Positions 1 to 5,783 of a stretch of DNA of 8,846 bases are shown one piece after another. Position 1 is the stretch's first letter; each line of letters opens with the position of its first letter. A program made the position numbers and the translations under genes. The DNA comes from Rubrivivax sp. (lineage in GTDB: Bacteria > Pseudomonadota > Gammaproteobacteria > Burkholderiales > Burkholderiaceae_C). Under the pieces are notes generated by a model. That model was not told where the DNA came from. It did no database searches and saw only the letters and a program-made list of their open reading frames with translations. The DNA is taken from NCBI GenBank assembly GCA_030693565.1, contig JAUYAJ010000598.1, forward strand, positions 1-8,846. The letters run 5' to 3'.

Positions 1-15
1 GCTGCGCGTTCCGGG

Positions 16-47
16 GTGAGCGCTTGGGAGCGGCCCGGCGCGCTCAC
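16..47. repeat. Inverted repeat over the crotonase stop codon
   Basis: Perfect 8-base arms, GTGAGCGC at 16-23 and GCGCTCAC at 40-47, are separated by 16 bases, and the right arm includes the stop codon of the minus-strand crotonase gene (44-46). It could form a stem-loop at the 3' end of that mRNA. No T-run follows on the minus strand, so it is not a canonical intrinsic terminator. It may be an RNA-stabilising stem, or chance in GC-rich DNA. Confidence 0.3.
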
Positions 48-826
48 GACTTACCCACCTTGCCGGCGCGCTTGTCGAGAAAGGCGCGCATGCGCTCCTT
101 GGCAGCCGGCTCGCCCTGGGCGATGGCCGCCACCAGCGACTCCATGAACAAGCCGTCGGCCGGCGCTGCGTCGGCGATGCGCGGCAGCGCCTGGACGATG
201 GCGAAGTTCGTCACCGGCGCGTTGCCCGCGATCTTGTGCGCCAGCGCCCGGCCTTTGGCCAGGCCTTCGCCGTCGTCCACCAGGTAGGTTGACAAGCCGA
301 GCTGCTGGCCTTCGTCGGCGTCGAGCACACGCCCCGTCAGCATCATGTCGGCCATGCGCGCCACACCGATCAGCCGCGGCACCCGCACCGAACCACCGCC
401 GCCAACAAACAGGCCACGCTGGCCTTCGGGCAAGGCGTAGAAGGCGCTGCGCTCGGCCACGCGCAGATGGGCGGCGCAAGCCACCTCGAGCCCGCCACCA
501 ACGACAGCGCCGTGCAGCACCGCGACCACCGGCACGCGGGCGTACTGCAGCTGGTCCAGCGCCGCGTGCCACATGCGCGAGTGGGCAACACCTTCAAAGG
601 TGCTGCGCTCGGCCAGTTCCGAGAGGTCCAGGCCGGCGCAGAAATGCTCGCCATTGCCGCTGAGCAGCACGCAGCGCACGTCTTCGGCCAAGGTCTCGAA
701 GGCGGCGCGCAAGGCCAGGATCAGGCCGTCGTTGACGGCGTTGCGCTTGGCCGGCCGGTTCAGCGCCAGGTGCAGCACCGGGCCGTCACGCTCGGCGGCG
801 AGGAGATCGGAAGGTGTCGTGTTCAT
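44..826 (-). CDS. Enoyl-CoA hydratase/isomerase (crotonase) family protein
   Basis: This 260-residue protein has the usual length of a single-domain crotonase, a family that handles acyl-CoA thioesters in the cytoplasm, most often adding water to an enoyl-CoA. The N-terminal strand ends in the family motif LNRPAKRNA (residues 22-30). The oxyanion-hole regions are HFCAGLDL (61-68) and GAVVGGGLE (106-114). The two glutamates that act in classical hydratases appear present as E114 and E134 (in LPEG), which favours hydratase activity. The ATG at 826 is preferred because the protein then begins just before the conserved core, with a purine-rich GAGGGG directly ahead, although its spacing is unusually short. 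An in-frame GTG at 865 would add 13 residues. It diverges from the amidohydrolase gene, suggesting shared control and one acyl-CoA pathway. The exact substrate cannot be read from the sequence. Confidence 0.93.
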   Translation of the reverse strand: MNTTPSDLLAAERDGPVLHLALNRPAKRNAVNDGLILALRAAFETLAEDVRCVLLSGNGEHFCAGLDLSELAERSTFEGVAHSRMWHAALDQLQYARVPVVAVLHGAVVGGGLEVACAAHLRVAERSAFYALPEGQRGLFVGGGGSVRVPRLIGVARMADMMLTGRVLDADEGQQLGLSTYLVDDGEGLAKGRALAHKIAGNAPVTNFAIVQALPRIADAAPADGLFMESLVAAIAQGEPAAKERMRAFLDKRAGKVGKS

Positions 827-874
827 CCCCTCATGGTAGTTACTGAAAGAAAGTATCTCAAGCACATTTACACG

Positions 875-886
875 CGGGTTTACCCG
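875..886. promoter_or_regulatory. Short palindrome upstream of the crotonase gene
   Basis: CGGGT (875-879) and ACCCG (882-886) form perfect 5-base arms around TT, about 50 bases upstream of the crotonase start in the non-coding gap. This position would suit a regulator site controlling the minus-strand gene. The palindrome is short and could be chance. Confidence 0.2.
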
Positions 887-970
887 GCAATGCTGACCAC
901 TTCACCCTTTCCGAACAACCTTGAAAGCGGAACAGCCGCCCTTCAACCCAGCTGGACGGATCGGTCTTTT

Positions 971-990
971 TTGTTTACATTGGTAAGCAA
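971..990. promoter_or_regulatory. Operator-like inverted repeat between the divergent genes
   Basis: TTGTTTAC (971-978) and GTAAGCAA (983-990) are inverted copies with 7 of 8 matches, separated by four bases (ATTG). The repeat ends 23 bases before the amidohydrolase start, within the most AT-rich stretch of the gap, where a core promoter would lie. A 20-base dyad with TTAC/GTAA inner halves is the kind of site bound by homodimeric repressors such as the TetR family. No such regulator gene is in the window, so the protein is unknown. No confident -35/-10 pair could be assigned on either strand; TAAAGT at 991-996 is a weak -10 candidate for the plus strand. Confidence 0.55.
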
Positions 991-1013
991 TAAAGTCCGA
1001 ACTGAGCGCATCC

Positions 1014-1877
1014 ATGAAGATCGACGACCTGATCGCCATCGACGTCCACACGCATGCCGAGGTGTCGTGCTGGAACCCCTTCGACAACTACGGTGAGGAG
1101 TACGACCGCGCGGCCGACAAGTACTTCGGCTCGAACCGGCGGCCGACCATCGAAGAGACGATTGCCTACTACCGCGAGCGCAAGATCGGCCTGGTGATGT
1201 TCACCGTCGACGCCGAGTCGCAGCTAGGCCGCCGCCGCATCCCCAACGAAGAGATCGCCGAGGCGGCGCAGAAGAACAGCGACATGATGATCGCCTTCGC
1301 CAGCATCGACCCGCACAAAGGCAAGATGGGTGCGCGCGAGGCGCGGCGGCTGATCGCCGAGCATGGTGTCAAGGGCTTCAAGTTCCACCCCACGGTGCAA
1401 GGCTTCATGCCCGATGACCGCATGGCCTGGCCGCTCTACGAGGTGATCGCCGAACACAAGCTGCCGGCGATCTTCCACAGCGGCCATTCGGGCATCGGCT
1501 CGGGCATGCGCTGCGGCGGCGGGTTGCGGCTGCAGAACAGCAACCCGATGCTGCTGGAAGACGTGGCGATCGCTTTCCCCGACATCCAGATCGTCATCGC
1601 CCACCCGAGCTGGCCCTGGCAGGACGAAGCGCTGAGCCTGGCGCTGCACAAGCCCAACGTCTGGATCGATCTGTCAGGCTGGAGCCCGAAGTACTTTCCG
1701 CCGCAGTTGGTGCAATACGCCAACACGCTGCTGAAGGAGCGCATGCTGTTCGGCAGCGACTTCCCGCTCATCACGCCCGAACGCTGGATGAAAGACTTCG
1801 ACGAAGCCGGCTTCAAGGACAAGGTCAAGCCGCTGATCCTGAAGGACAACGCGGTGCGGCTGCTCGGGCTGGGCTGA
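1014..1877 (+). CDS. Amidohydrolase-2 family metal-dependent hydrolase
   Basis: This 287-residue protein is a complete TIM-barrel member of the amidohydrolase superfamily (COG2159 type). Metal and active-site motifs appear in the expected order: HTH near the N-terminus (H12, H14), FKFHP (H125), FHSGHSG (H155), AHPSW (H197) and FGSDFP (D249). The C-terminal DNAVRLLGL segment is typical of the family. No signal peptide is visible, so it is cytoplasmic. Family members include decarboxylases and hydrolases of aromatic or acyl-CoA compounds. Overall character and the neighbouring crotonase suggest a relative of the 4-hydroxyphenyl-beta-ketoacyl-CoA hydrolase CouO, which cleaves a beta-ketoacyl-CoA by a retro-Claisen-like reaction; that assignment is an inference. 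The ATG at 1014 is followed quickly by the metal motif and has only a weak upstream GAG element. A dyad at 971-990 probably regulates it. Confidence 0.9.
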   Translation: MKIDDLIAIDVHTHAEVSCWNPFDNYGEEYDRAADKYFGSNRRPTIEETIAYYRERKIGLVMFTVDAESQLGRRRIPNEEIAEAAQKNSDMMIAFASIDPHKGKMGAREARRLIAEHGVKGFKFHPTVQGFMPDDRMAWPLYEVIAEHKLPAIFHSGHSGIGSGMRCGGGLRLQNSNPMLLEDVAIAFPDIQIVIAHPSWPWQDEALSLALHKPNVWIDLSGWSPKYFPPQLVQYANTLLKERMLFGSDFPLITPERWMKDFDEAGFKDKVKPLILKDNAVRLLGLG

Positions 1878-1887
1878 GGCATGGGCA

Positions 1888-2294
1888 ATGCGGCGCCTGC
1901 CGCCGCTGACACTGGCATGGATGCGCGGCGCGCTGACATCCGGCGGCGTCTACGTCCTGACCCAGGGCCGGGCATCGCCCCGGCTGTTCGGCGCGGCGGT
2001 CTCGAACAGCTTGCGCTGGCAACACGCGGGCGCAGCGCTGAGCGCAGCCGGCAACGGGGACGCGGCGTCGAACGCGTGGACGGCACCGGACAAGTGGCCG
2101 CATCGACGACCAATGCCGCCAACGGCAACTTGCTGCTGCACCCGGACTTCCCGGGTGGCCACGCCTTGCGCACCGCGCCCGACCAGGTCACCAAGCTGCG
2201 CTTGGCGGGCGCGCTGGACGTGCCCGCCAACGGCGACTTCGTCAGCGGGCAGGACTTCGAACTGCGATTGACGGCGCCGCGCGCCGGCGGCTGA
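1888..2294 (+). pseudogene. Small unrecognised gene with an apparent frameshift
   Basis: A GAGG at 1876-1879, overlapping the amidohydrolase stop, sits 8 bases before an ATG at 1888, so translation could be coupled to that gene. From 1888 to about 2080 this frame has strong G/C third positions and plausible composition (for example TSGGVYVLTQG and AAVSNSLRWQHAGAALSAAG), then decays into Cys/Thr/Pro-rich sequence and stops at 2271. From about 2076 another frame takes over with good codon use (NLLLHPDFPGGHALR, QVTKLRLAGALDVPANGDF) and ends at the TGA at 2292-2294. Joining the halves needs a net one-base deletion or two-base insertion near 2070-2090 and would give about 135 residues. I recognise no family. 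It may be a decaying gene, a sequencing error, or two unrelated stretches; a continuous reading from 1881 is possible but has a poor, arginine-rich first half. Confidence 0.45.
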
Positions 2295-2365
2295 CGGCAG
2301 CGGCTCGCCCGATGGACGCCCTGAGTCACCTTTCACGATCACACAAGGCAGGTTCACAACTTCCG

Positions 2366-2390
2366 GTACTGACTTGACGCGGATCAGTGC
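2366..2390. promoter_or_regulatory. Inverted repeat overlapping a -35-like box
   Basis: GTACTGA (2366-2372) and TCAGTGC (2384-2390) are inverted with 6 of 7 matches, 11 bases apart, and enclose the -35-like TTGACG at 2374-2379. A protein bound here would be placed to control transcription of the FapA-like gene. No matching regulator is in the window. Confidence 0.3.
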
Positions 2391-2403
2391 AAATCCCTAG
2401 TAG
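2374..2403 (+). promoter_or_regulatory. Candidate sigma-70 promoter of the FapA-like gene
   Basis: TTGACG (2374-2379, five of six consensus bases) is followed after 18 bases by TAGTAG (2398-2403, three of six), about 55 bases upstream of the ATG at 2458. The -35 is good and the -10 poor, so this is tentative. The rest of 2295-2457 shows no gene; AAAGGA at 2446-2451 is the ribosome binding site. Confidence 0.35.
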
Positions 2404-2457
2404 CAGGCGCCTCATCGCCAGGCATAAGCGCGCAGCGCCACGCGCAAAGGAACGTCC

Positions 2458-3993
2458 ATGGAATCAGTCTCCGGGATCCTCAACTCCGAGGCCGAGCGCG
2501 CGCCGTTCTTGCACGGCGACGCGCCGGTGAGTCCAGTGCCACCGGGTGCAGCCTCGCCCGCAGGCGATGCCCTGCCCGTCGCGGCCGAGGCAGAGCCGGC
2601 CCCATGTCGGCCCCAGCAGATCCAAGTCGAAGTCGCGCCCGACGCCATGACCGCCCATGTGTCATTGGACCCGGGCGACAGCGGCACGCCGGTCGCGCTG
2701 GCCGATGTGTTCGATGCATTGATCGCCGCAGGCGTGCTGCATGGGCTGGACGACGCCGCGCTGCGCCAGGCCTGCGAGACGCCTGGGCCGCAGCATTTCG
2801 TGGCGGCGCGGGCCACGCCGCCGCAGAAGGGCGAGGATGCGAGCTTCGAGTTTCTGATCACGGATCACCGCGAACGCGCGCCCAAACTCAATGCGCAAGG
2901 ATTGATCGACTTTCGCGAACATGGCGAAGTCCCGGTGGTCGATGTGGGCCAGCCGCTGATACGCCGCACGCCGGCCAGCGCCGGCGCCGCCGGCAGCGAC
3001 GTGCGCGGTCAGCCGCTGCCCGCCGAGCCCGGCTATGACCTGCCGTTCAAGACCCCGTTCCTCGGTGTCGGGCTCGACCCGAAGGATGCCAACCTGCTGT
3101 GCGCACTGAGCAAGGGGCAGCCGGTCAGCAACGGCATGGGATCGGTGCTGGTCGAAGCGGTGTTCCGGGTCAAAGGGGTCAACATGGCCACCGGCAACGT
3201 CACCTTCGACGGCACCGTGCAGGTCGACGGTGACGTCAGTTCAGGAATGAAAGTGCATGCCAGCGGTGACATTCTTGTCGGCGGCTTGGTCGAAGGCGGC
3301 GAACTCAGGGCCGGCGGCGACATCCGCATTGCCGGCGGCGCGATTGCCAACGCCGTCCTGCATGCGGGCGGCTCCGTATCGGCCCGCTTTGTCGAGAAGT
3401 CCGAGTTGCACGCCGGCCTGGCCATCGTCATCGACGACATGGCGCTGCACAGCGCGTTGCAGGCCGCGGCACAGATCTCGGTGGGCGCGAAGTCGCGCGG
3501 CCGCGGCCGCCTGGCCGGCGGGCTGGCCAAGGCCAGGATGTTCGTCAGCGCGCCGATCCTCGGCCTGGCGTCGGGTGGCCGGACCCAGATCCACGTCGGC
3601 GTCGACCCTGCGCTGGACGCCCGTCATGCGAGTCTGCTGAAGCAGATGGACGAGCAGAAAGCCGAAGAAGAGAAGATGCAAAAGCTGGTGCAGTACCTGA
3701 CCCGGGTCGGGGACCCCAAGGGCCTGCTGCCGCGCGCGCGCGAGGCTTGGCAACGTGCATTGAAGGCCTGGGGCGACTCGCTGGAACTGCGCAAGGAGGT
3801 CGAGCAGCAACTGGCCGCGGTGCTGGCCGCCCGGGTCGAAGTGACTGGCAGTGTCGATGGTGATGTCGAGCTGACCTTCGTGCGCAAGGTCTGCCGCCTG
3901 AACGCCAACAGCGGCGCCGGCGTCTTTTCACTGAAGGACGACGGCACGGTCATCAAGACGGACCTGCAAGCGGCGGCGCACGGCCTCAGCTGA
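2458..3993 (+). CDS. FapA/DUF342-family polymer-forming protein
   Basis: This 511-residue protein shows the layout of the FapA family (flagellar assembly protein A, formerly DUF342), whose molecular role is poorly defined. Residues 1-55 are Ala/Pro-rich with no signal peptide or membrane segment, so it is probably cytoplasmic. The N-terminal FapA part covers roughly 55-235 and includes GSDVRGQPLP (179-188). Residues 240-345 form a glycine-rich repetitive right-handed beta-helix-like region, with GNVTFDGTVQVDGDV (246-260), ASGDILVGGLVEGGEL (268-283) and AGGDIRIAGGAIAN (285-298). Residues 386-415 and 438-455 are charged and probably coiled coil, followed by a beta-rich tail. The ATG at 2458 has AAAGGA seven bases ahead. 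No flagellar or chemotaxis genes are nearby, so a flagellar role is not supported here; family members also occur away from flagellar loci. Confidence 0.88.
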   Translation: MESVSGILNSEAERAPFLHGDAPVSPVPPGAASPAGDALPVAAEAEPAPCRPQQIQVEVAPDAMTAHVSLDPGDSGTPVALADVFDALIAAGVLHGLDDAALRQACETPGPQHFVAARATPPQKGEDASFEFLITDHRERAPKLNAQGLIDFREHGEVPVVDVGQPLIRRTPASAGAAGSDVRGQPLPAEPGYDLPFKTPFLGVGLDPKDANLLCALSKGQPVSNGMGSVLVEAVFRVKGVNMATGNVTFDGTVQVDGDVSSGMKVHASGDILVGGLVEGGELRAGGDIRIAGGAIANAVLHAGGSVSARFVEKSELHAGLAIVIDDMALHSALQAAAQISVGAKSRGRGRLAGGLAKARMFVSAPILGLASGGRTQIHVGVDPALDARHASLLKQMDEQKAEEEKMQKLVQYLTRVGDPKGLLPRAREAWQRALKAWGDSLELRKEVEQQLAAVLAARVEVTGSVDGDVELTFVRKVCRLNANSGAGVFSLKDDGTVIKTDLQAAAHGLS

Positions 3994-4066
3994 GCGCACT
4001 GCAGCCGGCGGCAGCGTGCTGGCCCGCGAAACTGGCCGGGCTGGTGCCAGTCCAAGATCGCAAGCT

Positions 4067-4094
4067 TGCCCGCCGCCCGTGAGGCGGCAAATTT
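4067..4094 (+). terminator. Possible terminator after the FapA-like gene
   Basis: GCCGCC (4072-4077) and GGCGGC (4083-4088) pair around a five-base loop, and TTGCC/GGCAA flanks extend the stem with one bulged base. The stem is followed by AAATTT (4089-4094), only a very short T-run, so termination would be weak. The gap 3994-4131 holds no convincing gene. Confidence 0.3.
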
Positions 4095-4131
4095 CCGCGC
4101 GCCAACTTCACGCTCCATCGAACTGACTGCC

Positions 4132-4482
4132 ATGACGGATTCATTGCGCGACCTTGCCCGGCAACTCGAGCGCTTCGCCCACGACCGCGACTGGCAGCCC
4201 TTCCATTCGCCGAAGAACCTGGCGTCGGCGCTGATCGTCGAGGCCGGCGAGTTGCTTGAGCACTTTCAATGGATGACCGAAGCGCAGAGCCGCGAACTCG
4301 CACCGGACCAGCGGCAAGCGGTGGCCGCCGAACTGGCCGACGTCTTGCTATACCTGGTTCAACTGGCCAGCGCGCTCGGCATCGACCCCATCGCCTCGGC
4401 GCAGGCCAAGCTCAAGCTCAATGAACAGAAATACCCGGTCGAACTGGCGCGCGGCAACAGCAAGAAGTACGGCGAACTGTGA
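4132..4482 (+). CDS. MazG-like nucleotide pyrophosphohydrolase
   Basis: This 116-residue protein matches the small single-domain MazG-like/RS21-C6 (dCTPase-like) all-alpha NTP pyrophosphohydrolases, which hydrolyse (d)NTPs to monophosphates and pyrophosphate in the cytoplasm and are thought to clean nucleotide pools. The magnesium-binding pattern is clear: EAGELLEHFQW with E37 and E40, and ELADVLLYL with E67 and D70. The C-terminal KLNEQKYPVELARGNSKKY (residues 94-112) is also characteristic. The start at 4132 fits the usual length; an in-frame ATG at 4066 would add 22 residues unlike the family. No strong Shine-Dalgarno sequence precedes 4132. It lies 138 bases after the FapA-like gene. The preferred nucleotide cannot be told from the sequence. 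Confidence 0.9.
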   Translation: MTDSLRDLARQLERFAHDRDWQPFHSPKNLASALIVEAGELLEHFQWMTEAQSRELAPDQRQAVAAELADVLLYLVQLASALGIDPIASAQAKLKLNEQKYPVELARGNSKKYGEL

Positions 4483-4484
4483 GC

Positions 4485-4518
4485 GGCGCGCGGGCCAACC
4501 CGCGCGAGTTCGCGCGCC
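4485..4518. repeat. Overlapping GC-rich hairpins after the MazG-like gene
   Basis: Three alternative pairings share one segment starting two bases after the stop codon: 4487-4494 with 4499-4506 (8 bp, loop CCAA), 4501-4507 with 4510-4516 (7 bp, nominal loop too tight) and 4485-4492 with 4511-4518 (8 bp). No T-run follows, so it is not a canonical intrinsic terminator. It may stabilise the mRNA 3' end, or simply reflect alternating CG sequence. Confidence 0.4.
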
Positions 4519-4600
4519 CTGGTCCGCAGTCGTTGTCGCCTTCCACCGCCCGCTGGGCCTGACCTCGGCGCGCTGCGCGACGCGGCGCTAGGATCGCGGC

Positions 4601-4622
4601 CTTGCAGGCGCAGAACTGCAAG
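4601..4622. promoter_or_regulatory. Inverted repeat ahead of the Bug-protein gene
   Basis: CTTGCAG (4601-4607) and CTGCAAG (4616-4622) are perfect inverted arms with an 8-base spacer, ending five bases before the GAGGAG ribosome binding site (4628-4633). A TAGGAT element at 4589-4594 could be a -10 box, which would start the RNA near 4601, exactly at the hairpin, but no good -35 is visible. It could be a DNA operator or a 5' leader stem-loop. Confidence 0.4.
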
Positions 4623-4639
4623 CCACCGAGGAGACACGC

Positions 4640-5629
4640 TTGACCGAATTCGCCCACACCGTCCGCCGGCGCGACGCGCTGACCTTCATCGCCGCCGCGG
4701 CCGCCGCGCCACTGGCCTTCGGCCAGGCAGCCGCCTTTCCGCAGCGGCCGATCCGCTTCATCATTCCCAACGCACCCGGCAGTTCGGTCGACACCATCGC
4801 CCGCCTGGTCGGCGCCAAGCTCGGGCCGCTGCTGCAGCAGACGGTGGTCGCCGACAACCGGGCCGGCGCCGCTGGCGCGCTCGGCGTCGAAGCCGGGCGC
4901 ACGGCGCCGGCGGACGGCTACAGCCTGATCGTCGCCTCCAGCAGTTCGCTCACGGTGGCGCCGATGCTGCAGAAAGCCGCGCGCTACGACCCGCTGAAGG
5001 ACTTCGACTTCATCAGCCTGGTGGCTTTGCTGCCCAACGTGCTGGTCTGCAACCCGGCGCTGCCGGTGCGCAACACCGCCGAGCTGATCGCTTGGGCGAA
5101 GTCGCGCGGCCAGGCCTCGAACATGGCCTCGGCCGGCATCGGCTCGAGCAGCCACCTGGCCGGCGTGGCGCTGCAATCGGCAGCGGGCTTTCAGTCGCTG
5201 CACGTGCCCTACAAGGGCGGCAGCCAAGTCGTGGCGTCGGTGGTGTCGGGCGAGACCGACTGGGTGCTGACGCCGGCGCCGGCAGCGATGGGTCTGGTGG
5301 CCAACGGCCGCTTGCGGCTGCTGGCGCACAGCATGAGCAGCGCCGCCCAGCCGCTGGGCGACACGCCGGCGATTGCGCAGACCGTCGCCGGCTTCGAGTT
5401 CGCCAGCTGGATCGGCCTGATGGCCCCCAAGGGCTTGCCGCCGGCGGTGGCCGAAGCCTTGCAGCGCGCCGCGCTGCAGGTGCTGCAGCAGGCCGACCTG
5501 CGCAAGGCTTTCGAGTCACACGGCGCCGTGGCGTCGCCGGGCACACCGCAGGCCTTCCGCGACTACCTGGCCAGCGACATCGAGGTCACCCGCAAGGCAG
5601 TGCAACTGGCGGGCGTGCAGCCGGAGTAA
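4640..5629 (+). CDS. Bug/TctC-family periplasmic solute-binding protein
   Basis: This 329-residue protein is a tripartite tricarboxylate transporter substrate-binding (Bug, TctC) protein, which captures small carboxylates or related solutes in the periplasm. The start is a TTG preceded by GAGGAG at a 6-base spacing; no alternative start fits as well. The N-terminus carries RRR at 9-11 and an Ala-rich hydrophobic stretch to about residue 31, a signal peptide with some Tat-like character. The mature part opens with RPIRFIIPNAPGSSVDTIAR (36-55), the family start, then ADNRAGAAGALG (71-82), APADGYSLIVAS (89-100) and HVPYKGGSQVV (188-198). The usual Asn-Arg-Pro-Gly is Asn-Arg-Ala-Gly here. No TctA/TctB membrane partner is in the window, so it is an orphan component, as is common in Burkholderiales. 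The ligand is unknown. Confidence 0.93.
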   Translation: MTEFAHTVRRRDALTFIAAAAAAPLAFGQAAAFPQRPIRFIIPNAPGSSVDTIARLVGAKLGPLLQQTVVADNRAGAAGALGVEAGRTAPADGYSLIVASSSSLTVAPMLQKAARYDPLKDFDFISLVALLPNVLVCNPALPVRNTAELIAWAKSRGQASNMASAGIGSSSHLAGVALQSAAGFQSLHVPYKGGSQVVASVVSGETDWVLTPAPAAMGLVANGRLRLLAHSMSSAAQPLGDTPAIAQTVAGFEFASWIGLMAPKGLPPAVAEALQRAALQVLQQADLRKAFESHGAVASPGTPQAFRDYLASDIEVTRKAVQLAGVQPE

Positions 5630-5658
5630 GGCGGGGCCCGTCGCCGGCCCACAAGGAA

Positions 5659-5691
5659 CAAGGGGTCGACCGCTGAACGGTCGACCCCTTG
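5659..5691. terminator. Bidirectional hairpin between the Bug gene and tRNA-Phe
   Basis: A perfect 14-base inverted repeat (5659-5672 and 5678-5691) encloses a five-base CTGAA loop. It lies 30 bases after the Bug gene stop and 8 bases beyond the tRNA-Phe 3' end, between convergent transcripts. Only short T-rich tails flank it (TTGATTCG on plus; TTGTTCC on minus), but the stem is very stable. Each arm contains the self-complementary octamer GGTCGACC. Confidence 0.75.
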
Positions 5692-5698
5692 ATTCGTC

Positions 5699-5774
5699 TG
5701 GTGGCCTGGGGCGGAATCGAACCACCGACACGCGGATTTTCAATCCGCTGCTCTACCAACTGAGCTACCAGGCC
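5699..5774 (-). tRNA. tRNA-Phe (GAA)
   Basis: The 76-base minus-strand gene folds as a standard cloverleaf. The acceptor arm GGCCTGG pairs with CCAGGCC, followed by discriminator A and an encoded CCA (5699-5701). The D arm carries AGCTCAGTTGGTAGAGC, the anticodon arm GCGGA-TTGAAAA-TCCGC gives anticodon GAA, and the T arm contains GGTTCGATTCC. It lies 34 bases downstream of the response regulator gene on the same strand and ends at a strong hairpin. It reads phenylalanine UUC/UUU codons. Confidence 0.98.
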
Positions 5775-5783
5775 AAGCCCAGC

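Noticed and set aside
827..865. 13-residue N-terminal extension of the crotonase from a GTG
   Set aside because: The ATG at 826 begins at the usual distance from the conserved core; the extension looks like leader sequence.
921..946. Imperfect hairpin in the crotonase-amidohydrolase gap
   Set aside because: Only short paired segments with a mismatch and a bulge; not convincing beside the stronger dyad at 971-990.
1436..2329. Minus-strand open frame across the amidohydrolase end and the following gap
   Set aside because: It has Ser/Pro/Arg-rich low-complexity composition, overlaps a clear gene and shows no motif.
1950..2357. Minus-strand frame of about 135 codons opposite the frame-broken gene
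   Set aside because: Its composition is shadow-like (Arg/Ala/Gln/Val-rich) and it lacks a good ribosome binding site. The two plus-strand half frames have better codon use.
4066..4131. N-terminal extension of the MazG-like protein from an upstream ATG
   Set aside because: The extra 22 residues are not family-like, and the start at 4132 gives the normal compact length.
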